Assembly: GCA_013365365.1 (NCBI GenBank)
Contig: JABVXU010000188.1
Location: 1-64,000, forward strand
Direction of reading: 5' to 3'
Length of the DNA: 64,000 nucleotides
Origin: Cruorifilaria tuberocauda
Lineage: Eukaryota; Nematoda; Chromadorea; Rhabditida; Onchocercidae
In this document: positions 1-14,500 of the stretch, piece after piece
How the letters are laid out: every line of letters starts with the position of its first letter
Numbering within the stretch: position 1 is the first letter of the stretch
Made by a program: the position numbers and the translations under genes
The notes under the pieces: model-generated
Told to the model about the DNA's origin: nothing
Databases searched by the model: none
The model's input: only the letters and a program-made list of their open reading frames with translations

Positions 1-2561
1 CCTCACTGATATCCTATCACTGGGAAATTCCACTCTTCTATTCTATCTTAAAGAAGCTAAGTAATAAATTTTTCGTATATGAAATAATCTGAACGTTTCT
101 GATGAATGAGAAGCTTTCTGATGAAATTCACTTAACCTTTTAAGCATTCATATAAATATTCCAAACAAACTTGGACGAAAAAAAAATTCTGATTTTCGAA
201 ATTAAAAATATCTTGAAGGAAAGTAACAATACAGGATAAATTTATATTGTATGCAAGCAATTCATAATTCGGAATCTTTTATTCTATCAAATTTTAATTA
301 AAATATTAAATAATCAGTAGCACAAAAGGGAAAATTTAAATTAGTGCCATAGAAGTTTTCGAAAAATCGAGTAATAAGCAGAAAAGTTTCATGAAATCCA
401 ATTCATTCATTCTACAGATAATTCAAAATATTAAGTTTAATTTTACGCTTATTCCGCCTGATATTATATTTATGGATTGATGTTAATTTTCTAACGAATG
501 AGCTTAAATTTGAAAAATTTCGATTCAATAAGTCATAAAGACTGCTTGCTTAAGCCTTAATTATTTTAGCATGAATGATCGTCTATTTATTAGTCTAAAT
601 TCATTTATAAAATTTATTGAAAGCATTTCGGAGATTGACTTAATTCAACACTTAAATTTAACAAATCAAACTTTTCAAGGAAAGGCTATGTAAAGTGCAG
701 TTAAAAGTGAGAAATAACAAATGATGTCATAGGAGGTATTGTTGAAATTTCAATGATAGCAAAATGAAATCATCACAAAGTTTAGAAAAATAATTTTAAA
801 TGCTAAAATTACTTCAAAGGTTAAACTCATCAATTTAATATTTTTATTTTCAAATCGATCAATAAATTAAAATTAAGCTAATCTGTGCTACACTTAAATG
901 ATTCGTTGTTAGCAAGATTAATGAAGTTATAATGTAATGTAAAGAGGGTAGTAGCATAGCGATGATTCGGCTCAGCTTATTGAAAGTTTTCGCAATTCGC
1001 CGTTGAAGAATTATAGGCTCTTCCAACTTCTGTTACATTCATCACTTCTAAAATCGTTACTTAACTATGCAACAGCTATACTAGTCCATCCTACCTTTCT
1101 ATACTTTACACTTTTTTTTGCACATCAATTTTGAATTGTATCGATTTTAATTTAATTTATTAAACTAACGCAGGGAAAAATAAACCTTAAATCTCTTCAT
1201 ATCTTCTTCCAGAAATCACTGATTCTTGGAAGACTATTGCTCCAATTGGTTGGAAATCATGCAAGCAACTCTTCTTTATTAGATTTTAAAAAATATTTCA
1301 TGCTTCAGAACCGAATGATCTGATAGAATTTCAACTTTTTCATATAACTTTCTCAATTATTCTTGTGTAACATAATTCATGATGATGAATTCGGTTTAAT
1401 ACTAAATCAATTAATTAAATGATTCAATACTAAGTAAACTTAAATAATGTTACCAAAGATAATTAATTAACATCGATACTTAAACATTAAATCATTCCAC
1501 TTCACAATTTCCTAAATATTTTGCTTTCTAACTTTTAAAAAACGCTTCAGCAATAAAAACTACTTTAATACTTTAACTACTTAATTACTGAGGAAATAAT
1601 TTCAGGAAATTGAAAAGTAAATCAACATTTAAGTATAGTGTTGTATAATATTGTATAATATCAGAAATGATAAAACAGATATGAAAATCATTATCATATG
1701 AGAAACTGAAATAAGCCATCCGGAATATTCTTTGCCTGAATTTTCAATTATCAGCATTAAATTAATTTGTAACTTTTTTCCACATGTAACAATTTTCTAT
1801 AAGTTTCTAAAAATGATTTTGATTTATATTATTGCCACCTTTACTGTTTTATAAATAAAAGTAAATAACTTCTGCTAAGTTACAAGAAAGTGTAGGAAGT
1901 CATAAACTCATAAAAGTTACCATTAATGTAATGAACAGTAGAAACTTTTAATTTCCCGACATATGGACCAAATTATTATTAAATTACAGGTAGAATACTG
2001 AAGGAAGGGAAAATATGAGGGATAGTACGAAACAGTAAGTTATTCTAAGTTAATAACTTAGGCTAAGTTAATAGAGTTAATAATTGAATAGTAAAGAAGC
2101 AAATGATTAAGGGGAATTCGAGAATAAAACTGCATATATTACTTTTGCATATATACTTTTGCATTGATATTACTTTTGCAGTATTATTTACAGCAATACT
2201 TCTTAAATTTCATTTCTTCCTTGTCAGCTATTGCATCATCACTGATATCAGCGCCACTGATAGCAAAAGTAATACTGATAATATGAATATGTTAAATTTG
2301 ATAAAAGTGATAATAATGATAATAATGATAATGATATTGGAATTAACGATGAAGACGTAATTAATAATTATTATTAGGAAAAATTAGAATTATTTCTCTC
2401 TCTCTCTTCTTCAGGAAATTTTCATCTTTTTGAATTTTAGAGAAAGGAAAAAAAACTTTTCTCTTTGATATATTTCATCAATTTATTTCTCTTCTCTTCT
2501 CGAATTAAACTTTAAATAAAAAAGATTAAAAAAGGAAAAAGAAATTGAGCAATGATTTGAT

Positions 2562-2614
2562 AGAGAGAGAGAGAGGGGGGGAAAGAGAGGGAAAGAGAGA
2601 GGGAGGGAGAGAGG
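2562..2614. repeat. GA-rich microsatellite
   Basis: Purine-only tract of GA, GGGA and GGAAA units, interrupted rather than perfect. It lies in non-coding DNA with no flanking gene. Confidence 0.85.
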
Positions 2615-3879
2615 AAAAAAAGGCCGAGAAATTCATTTGATTTCGTTTAAAATTTTAAATTTAGCTCTTTTTTTTTTGCAATATTTGCTTCAGAAGAAAT
2701 TGCATTCAAAGTACATTCACAGTTAGTATTAAAAAAAGTTTTGTTCCCATAAATACAATGATAAATGCCGCGCTATGATAAATTAATGATTAATAAACTT
2801 GTTCGGATCAAAATATTATAGGCCTGGCAAGAAAAGTTATTTTAGGAAATGAGCCAAGACATCATTTGATCATTTTTTATCGGACTATGCTCTAATAATA
2901 AAAACAAAAAAATGATTTCACTAAATTCTACTATGTCCTAAAAAAGATCAAATTGAATCTTACAAGCAATCCAATTTAATTTGTTCTCATTAATGATACA
3001 AAATTAAGCTAAATCGATTAATTAGTGATATGGCAACTTACCTGAATGCTTGATACAGGAAAAACACAGACTCATATACCACCTTATGTAAAGTACGGAC
3101 AGGTAGAAACTGTCATAATGTGTTCGTTTAATGGATAATAAAAATGTGCAGGGAAATGAATAGAATCAAAGGTACAATAGAGTGTTTTGTTTTGAAGTGA
3201 GGAAGAAAAGAAAAAAGGAATGAGAAAGAATTGATCGAAATTCGTTATTGATGCGTTAGCATGTTAGCAAAATGAATATCAAGCAAGAATTGCTGAATCT
3301 CGGGAATTCCGAGATTTCATTTATCAGGATAATTTAGCTGTAATGAAAGGAGGAGAAACATCTGTTCGATACTATTTAACGACCATAAGCTGTCGTTTTA
3401 GTTTAAAAAGAATAGAGCTGAAAAAAAAGTCGAGAAAATTTATTTCTCTCCTGTCACTCTGCTCCTTCGATTTATTTATCTGACCAACAATTTAAAGTTG
3501 TGAAGTGGAGCGGATCGAATATCCATCCATCCATCCAAACCATCTCGACTCTCTTCACCGGTCCAGAAGTTCTGTTTCTGCTGAACTGGGATACGCTCCT
3601 CGATGGCTTACTTGTTTAAACTCATTCCATCCTCACTATCCATCATTTTCAGCTATTTCAACCACTGACTCAGAAGATATTTCAGAAAAAATCCAAAACT
3701 TGTTCTTTCTCTTTTGATTTGTTCATTCGAATTGAGTGAGTTTAGCAATGATAACAACTTGACAATATTGGAAATGTGATGGAATGTTTCAATTATATCG
3801 AATAATTCACAAACACATTTCATTAGTGATTCGTTAGCATTAACTGGTTTTATTTGTCAATAATATAATTAAACAATGA

Positions 3880-4240
3880 AGTTAAACAATAGTTCATAAT
3901 TAAAGTTAAAACAATTAAATGATATTTCACTTGTCAAAATAATATAAATAAACAATTAAACAATATTTTACTTGTCAAAATAATATAAATAAACAATAAA
4001 GTTAAACAATATTTTATAATTAAAGTTAAAACAATTAAACAATATTTTACTTGTCAAAATAATATAAATAAACAATAAAGTTAAACAATATTTTATAATT
4101 AAAGTTGAAACAATTAAATGATATTTTACTTGTCAAAATAATATAAATAAACAATAAAGTTAAACAATATTTTATAATTAAAGTTAAAACAATTAAATGA
4201 TATTTTACTTTCAAAATAATATAAATAAACAATTAAATAA
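3880..4240. repeat. 79-bp minisatellite, about four copies
   Basis: The phrase acttgtcaaaataatat recurs with starts near 3929, 3970, 4049, 4128 and 4207. The last three spacings are exactly 79 bp. The first is 41 bp, so the first unit lacks 38 bp. Units differ by a few substitutions (for example atgatatttc against acaatatttt), and the last copy has lost two bases (tactttcaaa). The unit is over 80% A+T. The 60-70 codon frames running through it on both strands are by-products of the repeat, not genes. Confidence 0.9.
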
Positions 4241-6146
4241 TATACATTTACTCTTTGTTATCACTTCTAAGCTTATTGCATATACTGTTCTCTCAATTTT
4301 TCTTAATTTCCATGAATCTTTCATGAATTCAGTAGCATTCTCTAATATAAGTGATAATATGTTTTCTCTGTACGGATATAAGCACATTTACTATTTCTTA
4401 AGATCATAAAGTTAATCAAATTTCAATTCCTTTCAAATAAATTAAAACAACTTAAAGAGAAACAGTGAAAAGGTTGTGCAATCAGTGATAAGAATGGTTT
4501 TAATAGAAATCTGATTGAAAAGTGAAAATATTTCTTCTCGTACATCTGACGAGGATTAACATCGCTATTTATCATATCTTTTATAAAGTTTTAAAATTTC
4601 AAACATTTTAAATTAGAACTGAAAATGAAATGCTAAAGCTTAATTTCGAACATAAAGTTTTTTTGATAAAGTTTAAATGAAAGTATAGAAATAAAAATCA
4701 GAAAAAAGGTTCAAATCGGAAATAAAAGTCAAGAAGACTAAAATTCAGAAAAAAGGTTCAAAGTGGAAATAAAATTTTAAATTGCTTCTTACGATAGTTC
4801 CCAAGTTGAATAAATGTTGAACTTTTCAAATCATTTTCACTTGTTTATTTTATCAGTGTTTGAACGTATATGACTTACTGTTGCTTGAATAGTGATAATT
4901 GTGATAACAGCAAACAGTGATAAGTTAGAAATACTTTTTTTTATTTCCATGACATTCATTTTTTAATGGTTTTAAGCTAATTTGGACAACTATATGTCAG
5001 CATTAATTCAATTCACTTACTTTCCTTCTATAAAATGCGCTTTCAACTTGTTTGGAGAGAAATTATCTGAGAGATTAGAAATGCTTTTATACCTAAAAAA
5101 GGAAAATAATTATCATTTAAATCGATTGGATGGATAATCGGCGGAACCAAATAATTGTCATCAGGTTCATGAAAGATTCATGGAAACTAAGAAAATGCCA
5201 AAAGCTTCCTGAATGATTATTTTAGTTATGGCAATCTGATGAACAACAAATTATTACAATACTGGAATACCTCGCTTATCTGCAAATCCGTTTTACCGTT
5301 TCAACTATTATTTAACTTCTAGTGATTCAGACTTATCCATGAATGTTATTCATTTTGAAAAAATTGTTAATAGTTTGAGATGTATGATAAACTTTTCCTT
5401 TGAATATAAATCCTTTTGTTACAGTAACTTTGAAGAAATCAGATATTAATAATGTATTTCTTTCTCTCTTCACTTTTCTTGATTTGCTTTTTCGGTTTTG
5501 TTTTTATCATTTTTAATATCACAATTCGTCTCTTTCTTCTTAGCCGCAGCATTCACACTTCTTTTTCCTTCTCTTTTCATTTAGTGTAAACTATTAAAGT
5601 GTATGAGTAATATGAATTTGAAAGTATGAGTATGACAATATGAATTTGATTTTTTTGAAGTATGAATTGGATTTTTAATCAAATGTTACACATTATTCCC
5701 AGCTAAATTTGATTTCCTAAAATAGAAAATAATCAATGAATCGTTGAATAAATAAGGAATGTAGTGGAAAAAAAGATTGCGACATTTATCTTATCATATT
5801 AAAACAGAATGGAAATTAGCAATCAGAAATAATCGCGATTTTGTGATACATCAAAATCATGAAAAATTAATTTAGTAATTGTTTGTAGACAAAGGAAGTA
5901 ACAGGTAAAAGAACATATTAAGTTCTTGAAAAAAAAAAGTTCCAAAGAATTTAAATGATCACATGTAAATAACAGATGGAAGATTAAGAAATGAGATAAA
6001 GTATAAAAAGAAAGATAAAACATTACGATATTAATAATTTCAGAAATATCATAATTCAATGCATTTGAAATTTTCAACTTTCATGATGAAAACTAAATTT
6101 CAGAAATTTTTAAAACACCAAGTAATCAGTTCTTCCGTTGCTTCTT

Positions 6147-7374
6147 CTATCCTTTATTATGTAACGGTAGCATCGATGATGGACGTGGGGTATCATATTC
6201 AGGTGGCATATTATGTACCATAGCTCTCGGTTCCTCATACATCGAACGTAACGTATCTATGCTTCCCGTTGGTGCTATAGTTTCACCACGTAATCGCGGT
6301 ATCGCACCATCCAATGCCACTATCATAATCACTACACCAAGATAGAGTATTCCAACCTTAATTTTAGCATTTAATTTCGAATCATATCATGAGCTCGAAA
6401 ACTTTAATATTTTTATTTTAATCTCATGTTAATTTATGAATAATGAATCTTTAATTTACCACATTTCTACTTCTATTCTTTGATTTAAATCTGTTAAATA
6501 ATGTGCAGAATTTTTCAAAGGAATAAAAAAATCTCATTACAAATGATATCGAATCAATAATTATTATTACAGAAATACATTCTAGCACATTCCTTACATA
6601 CTTCTATATTCTTTTAAACATAGAATCACTTTCAGGTTAATTATAAAAGCAGTCAATTAAAGTTCATAACATTCGGAAATTGAAATTAAAGAAATCCTGA
6701 AAACTCACATATACATACATATACTTTAGTGGAACTGCATCGATGATCAATTGAGTAACATTTCCTCCTGGTTTCACTGAATCCCTTGATTAAAGAGAGT
6801 AAAAAACTTTAAAAACAATCAACGCAGTTGGATTTAAGCAAAATATTTGTTTTCGAGAAAGCTTATCTTCTTGTAGATTTCCCATTATCATTCTTGTCGG
6901 TACATTTTTCCATTCATATAATTTATCAAAAAACATAGATTAACAATTCAAATTTTTTATAGATCAAGCATTTCTCCAAATGCTTATAGTGATTCTTTAA
7001 CTCATGCCTCTAGAAAACATCCTGGTGATCATTTATAATTCTCAATTAGAACAAAATTACTTTAATTTCGACTTTATACTTTTTTTTCGTTACCTAAATT
7101 AATCTTTCTTCATCCACTATGGGTCGAAAATACCTGTTGTAGAAATAACATCGCTCTCATTTCCCTTAACGAAAATTTTCTTTTTCAGACGTTCTAACTT
7201 GTTTTTAGTGTTCAAATCGCTATCACGTAAGCTTCTTTTATCACGCATTGCACCTTGGAAATACCGAGATTTTTGTAAACTGTTCACCAGCAAGGATGTA
7301 AAAATTAACGTTGCAAACATTGTGATTGCAGTTACTTTACATTGCATCATTTGACGCTTGAAGAACTCAACCAT
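6147..7374 (-). CDS. two-TM small membrane protein, unknown family
   Basis: Three exons on the minus strand join in phase: 7374-7134, 6776-6709 and 6356-6147 (519 nt, 172 aa). The start is the ATG of MVEFFKRQMMQ; the longer open frame upstream begins with TTG. Residues about 12-33 (KVTAITMFATLIFTSLLV) form one hydrophobic segment. It is followed by a basic region (KNKLERLKKKIF) with an NES glycosylation sequon. A second membrane segment (YMYVYVGILYLGVVIMIVAL) spans the exon 2/3 junction. The tail is Pro/Met-rich (EPRAMVHNMPPEYDTPRP). The middle exon is short but has good splice signals (ttcag acceptor, gtgagt donor) and supplies the residues leading into TM2. I recognise no family. It lies 1.2 kb downstream of atl-1 on the same strand and is probably transcribed separately. 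The exon chain is inferred from phase only. Confidence 0.6.
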
Positions 7375-8543
7375 ATGTAAAAATAATCCACGAAACAATG
7401 AAAAGGATCATAACAACAATTTACTTCTATACAATCAAAAAGTGCTATCACACAACATGAAGAAAAACTTCGAAAAATATTGAAATTTTCAGGAATATCC
7501 AAACGTATGAGATAAATAAAACTCATTTATATATATTGATGATAAGTAGTGGTGGTGATATTTGAAGAAACAATTCATTTCTATTATTCTTTGTTTATAA
7601 TTAAATATAGTAAGGCGAAACATAGTGAATGAAATTAATTAAATGAAGCAGTAGAGGTAAGTGTATTAAGTAAGAAATGCTTTGAAATATTCTGGAAGAG
7701 AGGAATAGTACACTGATAAGAAAATGAAAGTGAAGCATTATTTGGAGGCATAGTTTAATGTGACAAAGCCTAACTCTTCAAAAATTACCCTAACTGAATA
7801 CTTTGAAACACTTCTTGCATTAATGAGAGGTAAGACAAAAATGGATCTATCCCAGGCATCATGATTGAAAATAAGAAGTATGGAATTATTGTTTCAATCT
7901 TAATTCAATATCTCCTAAAGATGAATTAATATTCAAAAGTAAAACTATCCACCTATGAAAAAGGATAAAAAAACAAGCAGAGATTCTCTGAATTGGAATA
8001 CGTCAATAACCCGTAAATGGGATTTAAAAAAAACCAAATGACAAGAAAAAATGAAAAATGAAAAACAAGCCAAATTTGTCATTAAAAAACGATTGGAATG
8101 ATTGAACTGAAATCAAAATTCTGCTTAAAATCAAATTATAGTATTTGAAACGTGCGCTGATGTTAAATTTGGAAGCATGCTTTAATTTAATCAGAATAAC
8201 TTCTACGAATTTATAATTCAATATTGTTTGTCGAAGTAATGTTCATCAGCGGATTTCGTATCGAAAAATATTGGAATTATCTAAAGATTATTTTCTACTG
8301 GTGAATTAGTAGAACATATGCTTTAGAAGGCTTGCAAAGTACAATTTAAGACAGTATATTAATGGTTCCAAAAATATATTGTTGGTGACATATCGATGTC
8401 GACAATGCATCACTAACCATTACTAAATAATCATATAAAATTTCTACTATGCAGCAACTGCGCATTATTTAACTTCGTTGAAACGCATCATAAGAAAGCA
8501 AAAATAAGTAAACTGCGTTTTTGTTGAAATCTCTGATAAAATG
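7375..8543. other. spacer between atl-1 and the two-TM gene
   Basis: No coding exon seen. It must contain the atl-1 3' UTR and the upstream region of the next minus-strand gene. An AT-rich 65-codon frame on the minus strand near 8024-8221 has no splice or homology support. Confidence 0.5.
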
Positions 8544-11500
8544 TTATATGAATGGACACCAACCAATGTACATTCGGGCAAGATTTAATTCATCGCGAGA
8601 AATATCAATAAGTCGTCCCACTTGTCCTTCGATACTCATTGGTGGATTATTTGTATCAGTTCGATAAATTTTTGGCGTTATAATATGACCTTTAAAAAAG
8701 AAAAAAGTAATAAGACTGTTAGCACGGTTACATTACCAAAAAAAAACCAATAAGATATATTCACCGAACAGGAATGAAAAAAAAAAGAATTCCAATTACC
8801 ATTCACAATCGGTAAAAAAGCGACTATAACGAGAAAAAATGACAAATTCACTAAGAAATCTGAAGTAAATATGAAACTATAGGTTATTTAGAAATAAATT
8901 AATTAGGTGCAAAATTTACAAACTATACCTATTAAACGCGATCGGATCATATCGATTGCTTCTTGCGCCTGCTGTTGAGCTACTGGTGATGATAACTTCG
9001 TATCATTTCGTTTTCGCTAAAAAATATATTCTCATAAATGAATATAAATTATAAAAATTTCTTTTAAGAGGTTCGACTTCACATGAATCGAAGAAAATTT
9101 GCCAAATTTCAGCTACAGTACAATACAACAAACCTGCTTATATTGCTGAGCTCGACTTTCGCTATGCATCCATTCCAGAAGTGGATCATGTACAAATGTT
9201 TGCAAAACAGTGAGTAACGCTTCATCATGTTCACGTAATACACGCATCGTTGTTTCACATGAACGACGAAATGCGCCTTCGACACCGGTTGCTCCGAAAC
9301 CAGCAACGATATTGCGGGTTAACCGGAATGGAACTACCTAAATTAAAATCGGCTTAAACCATCAAGAAATACTAACCACATCCGTGAGAAAATATATTTC
9401 GAAATCGCATATGAAAATTTGATACGTATAAACCATGAAATCTCTGCATGTCACAACCAATAATGTAGGTGTACCGAAAATTAAACAATATAAGAGACTT
9501 TCCGGCATAGAAATCAAAGCGCAGAATGACTAAAACTTTTACTTTTTCCTGCTTAGCTTAAGTATGTGCATCACAATAAATCGAGGAAATTAGCTTACTT
9601 CAGGAACATTTAAATTCTCCCCTTTGTTAAACAATAAATTGAAATCCACATGAATAGCATCACCATTGATAAGATCAAGTAAGAGATTCTCACCATGCCG
9701 ATCTCCAAGTCCCAATATAAAACCTATCATACTCATTACTGCTGATGTATACGTGAAAGCCAAACGTGCAGCGTACCAACGACACGAGTCCGAAAATGAA
9801 TATCTAAAGTTTTTCACATATACAATTAGAATAGATTTCAAAAAAAAATTACTAGTCGAAAAATGCAGCAATCTTCGGATCTACTGGCGATAGATTCAAG
9901 AGCAAAAAATAAGGAATGAGATATCGAATTTGAAAAGTTTTATAAATTATTAGATTTATAATATTTATTTATAATATACAGAAAAGTTTTATTCATTGAA
10001 ATAACATTTAAAAACTTTTAGAAACTAGATCTAAGTCGAAAAAAGGAACTTTTACTCTAACCTGAACCATTCGGGCATCACAATTGGATGTCTTGGATAA
10101 TACTCGCTTCGTAATCTTGCCAATTTTTCTTCATCGGTTCCATTGGGTACCCATCGAGCAAACCATTCTTTATCGGTCATCACGTTATCACATTTTTCCT
10201 TCAACAGCTGCTCCACTAGACTACGATAAGTTTGAAGATTTGGAATCCACTCAATCAAACCACCGGCATCCTTCAAATTTAAACAAATTTATTCTTAGTC
10301 AATTCAAAAAGAGATAACAATGGATATTTTTCAGTTCGCTAAAAACATTTAGTATTATGATAAGAAAAAACGATTTTTTTTACCATTATAAGTATTGACT
10401 GTTTTGAATAAATTGAAGATTGATTATTCCTCTTTTGAATAGAGATTAAAACGAAAATTTGGTAACAAAGAGAAACTAATTGAAAAATAAAAGCTTTCTC
10501 CGTATTTCAATCCAAAAATATGCATTATAACATACATTCGCTGATACAATACGGAAGTGAGGAAATGAAACTTACTTGTAACGGAATAACATTGTATGTT
10601 CGAACATGAAGTTGCCTACGTCTGGCATCTGCATTTTGATGTAATAATGTGTTTACCATCTGTAGAACTTTAAATTTTGAAAATAAACTAAAAAAAAGCT
10701 TACGACCATGTTGCTCAACTCTTCATTATTTTGCTTTTCTTTACGTAGATCTAGAATTTAGTATGGTGTGATGCAATGTAACACCATTTTTATTTGATAT
10801 CAAGTGTTTAGTAAATCGTTTCAATAGCCTTTCATGATCACCCTATGTCCTCTCAAGTTTCATGGAAATATTTTATATAAAAGTACACGCTGTTTCTGCT
10901 AACTCATATATGTGACATGAATTACGAGACGTACTCGATTGAAATCCATAAGACGAGCATCTTTACGTAATTCATCTTTCGCTTTACACATCAACGGATA
11001 CTTTTTACCATCAGATCCCAATATGGTAATTTTCTTGGGACGTACTAATGATTTCATTACCTAAAAAATTAAATTTACATTTGATTTTTAACCACAATTT
11101 TCTATGCGTACTTTTGAACTGTAAAATCGAGATATTTCGAAATTTGCACTTATTAATTTCACTAAAAGAATTAAAATTATAAAAAAAATTTCAATAGCAA
11201 ACAAATACATTAACTTTAGAACTTAAAATGCCAAAAACAGTCTTTTGTTTATTAGGAAGAACATGACAACGGTAAATTCAATTTAACTTACAGTAAACTC
11301 ATCATCAATTGAGTGAATATATATGGTGCTGAATTTAGTGTTATTCACTGATGACATAGTTTGTCTCAAATTCGCATCAGGAAATTGTGAGAATGAGCTC
11401 AAAACATTGGTTGGAATCGCTTGCTCAATCATTTTATGCAGTGGTACAACGATCGATGGTTGAACCGATTCTTTATTGTCTTTTCCCTGACTTCTTTCTG

Positions 11501-14500
11501 TTGCTAAATAAAAACATTTTGATATTTAAGGTAATATTTCAAAACAAAGCATATAAAAAAAAAAAACTTTTTTAAAAAATATTTCAGTGGTCATGAATTT
11601 TGTAAAACAATGATCTGAGTGACAGATCTTGTGATAATAAATTTGAATACATGGATAACTATTCAATTACATTTAAAGTATATCTGAAAATTCATAAAAA
11701 TTTGAAAAAAACTATGGTAAGACAGAAGAAGGCCAAACACATACTCCAAATTGTTGGATTTATTTTACCGCTCCGAAAATATTCCGAAAGATAGGCATAG
11801 CGTTGACTGAATGGTGATTGTGTACCTATTGGACAACTATCTTCCGCAACTCTTAAAAAATAGACTTTAAAAAGTATATGTTCAACAGATGAAGTAATAT
11901 AACTGAATAAGAGAGATAAAATTTGGGTAATCAGAATAAAATTATGTATCTTACTTTTTTTTATATTTTTAATTATTTTTCTGATATTCCTGTTTGATTT
12001 TTAACTTAAATAGCTAATATATTCAGTTCAGTGAAATTTGTATAATCTACGATTCTGTGTTTCTTGTATAAAAAATATTTCATGGAGTTTTCAACCTCAG
12101 GGTCTAAACAATTTTAAAACGAAAAACTTGAATAAATGTTGGATTTTATCACATTCAACGATTATACAGGAAGTGAATAAAGACAGGATTATAGATGATA
12201 GATTAGTGAATTATTCGAATTATAGGTCATAGGTTCCAAATATGGTACAATCGAAAAGTAACATTCCAGAAACTTCTTACCTGATGAAAGCCGCTGCAAC
12301 ATATTCATATTGTGGAATTAAAATTTTCAGCAAACCAGTTTCATCACTACGCTTAGCTAAATCGTATACGGCGCGACAACGAGTGAAACGTAACGGTTGC
12401 TTATCTGCATCGCAACGGAAGACAGCAATGGATTGCCATAAGCACTGATGTGGATATTCTACCATTAACGTGGATAGAATCTTCTAAAATTTTTGATCTA
12501 TCAATCCAAAAACATAATGCTGAATCAAATAAGAAAATGTTTTATACAAAAGAATGAGTGCAAATAAGAAAATATAAAAATTACTAGTATGTTCATATAC
12601 TTATCCTACCAGCTAATTTATATCGGAAGATTTATTCGTTTACGGTAGATATAAATGGCATATATCATAAATTTTAAAAAGTGTTTGCGACATATTCTGA
12701 TTATACAAAATAAGATAATGAAAAGACTGAAGCAACAAAAAAAAAGAAAGAATAATGTTTACCAAAATGATGTATCGCGAGTTACCGTTTCTTTTCTGAA
12801 CTATCATCTTGATAAAAAACAATACAGACTAACCTTCAACGTTTGAAAGACGTCCTCATTTGGATGAGTAATGCGAGAAATTAATTGAGCGAATGATGTA
12901 TAAAACATATAATGATCAATGCATTTGAAACCATCGTATATTACTTCGGTCATCTATAATATTTTACAGTTTTTCATATTACCATTCATTTTAATCAACT
13001 TTTCTGAATATTGGTAAATTTTCGAATAAAATGCAAAACTAGTGTAATAACAGTGTGCGAGCGTGGGAGTTTATATTGTATTCTGCATATTTTGTTTAAA
13101 ATAGTTTTCTTTTTTTTAATTCTGAATAACAAGATTTTCATAAATAAATGAAAAAAGCTTTAAAATAAACTTTTTCGCCATTCTTCGACTTTTAAATTCA
13201 GAAAAAAAAATCTTAACAGGATGCAGTATACCACAAAGACAAATAATATCGAAGTAAACAGTGTCAAAGTACAATACAATAAATTAAAAGATTTCAGGAA
13301 ATTGAAAGGAGATAATATATCTGAATATCATAAAATTTCAACCACAGCCGTTATAGAATAATTTTTGTCATTGTGACATCCTTAAAAGGATTATACTATC
13401 TTCATGATCTTCAATGATTGGAGGACTCCACTGATCGAAATGACTGAGTAATTGGAAAAATATTAAACAACTAAAGCTGACTTCTTGGTAAATGAACAGT
13501 TGAGATCGTATAAATATAAAAACGACGAATTCCAATTGCTGTAACGAAAGAAAGCAACAAACCTCTCTGATATATTTATCTTCGTTTGTTGAACTTTTTA
13601 CCGAAAGCCCTTTTGCGCGTACTTTCACTGATGGTTGTGTACTTCCATTTTCAATCTGGAAACATTATCAATTATCTATCAACTTCCCAAAAATGAAATA
13701 ATTCTTTAGAATGAAAAACTACCATTTTTTGTGTATAATCCAACCAGATACTTAACATTCGCGGCATAACGTGAAATAAATAGCTCTTCCCATACTTCAG
13801 CACCCTTCTGTAGGCTTTCAAAATCATTGTAACATTATGAGCTTCAGCATGCTAAAAAAAGACATAGGTATACCATCTAGAAATACTGGAAGATTTAACT
13901 ATTCAAACAAAAATTCAAAAAACTGACATTTTCCGTTACTTATAAAAATTCTGAGATATTGAAATATGAGACTAAAATGACAAAATGAACGAATTCAATA
14001 AGAAACCATTATATGCTAAAATTCAATTAAAATGATTAATTATTTACCTCGTTTTTACTATACAAATATCTATCAAAGAAAACGGCTACTCGATAAAATA
14101 AATCTTCAGATGGTTCAGCAATTAAGGGAAGTGAAAAATATGTCTTATAAAAATCCCCATAACTACCGGCTCCTGCTTTTAATGAGTATTCAGCAAACAG
14201 TAATTGAGCCTGCAAAACTTCATAACAATAAAGTTGCGAAAACGACGTATATTATGATCAATATGATCAATGAATAAATTTATGACTACATCAATAATTT
14301 ATGTCATTCTTATAACGCTTCCTATATCTTTTCATAAATTAAATCTGTAATAACAACAGAAAAACTTCCTTCGTATTATTAACAGTAAGTCGACTAAGAA
14401 GAAAAAAACTCAAATAACCTTAATGAAGTCTTCATTTCCTTTCCTCAATTCCTTAGAATGATTCTCTTCACTGCAGCAAACATCTTTTCCGTCACATGAG

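Larger units (their letters stand above)
1..6146. other. gene-poor flank, no supported gene
   Basis: AT-rich DNA with no convincing coding exon on either strand. The open frames here are short, of low complexity or without an ATG. It holds a GA-rich microsatellite and a 79-bp minisatellite, annotated separately. A somewhat less AT-rich patch near 3515-3665 contains a short CCAT run and a 70-codon frame that starts with GTG; I could not connect it to any exon chain. The stretch may be the 3' flank of the minus-strand two-TM gene plus repeat-bearing spacer. Confidence 0.6.

Noticed and set aside
2103..2360. 85-codon hydrophobic plus-strand frame
   Set aside because: Composition follows the AT-rich DNA (Ile, Leu, Phe, Met), with repeated aataatgat tracts; no exon context.
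3505..3717. 70-codon plus-strand frame in a less AT-rich patch
   Set aside because: Starts with GTG, no splice-linked neighbours and no recognisable family.
3880..4240. Regular repeats as a CRISPR array
   Set aside because: Unit is 79 bp, contiguous, AT-rich and without unique spacers, and the genome is eukaryotic; it is a minisatellite.
9666..9893. 75-codon plus-strand frame
   Set aside because: Antisense shadow of the atl-1 kinase exon carrying GDRHGEN.
12242..12448. 68-codon plus-strand frame
   Set aside because: Antisense shadow of the atl-1 exon at 12281-12483.
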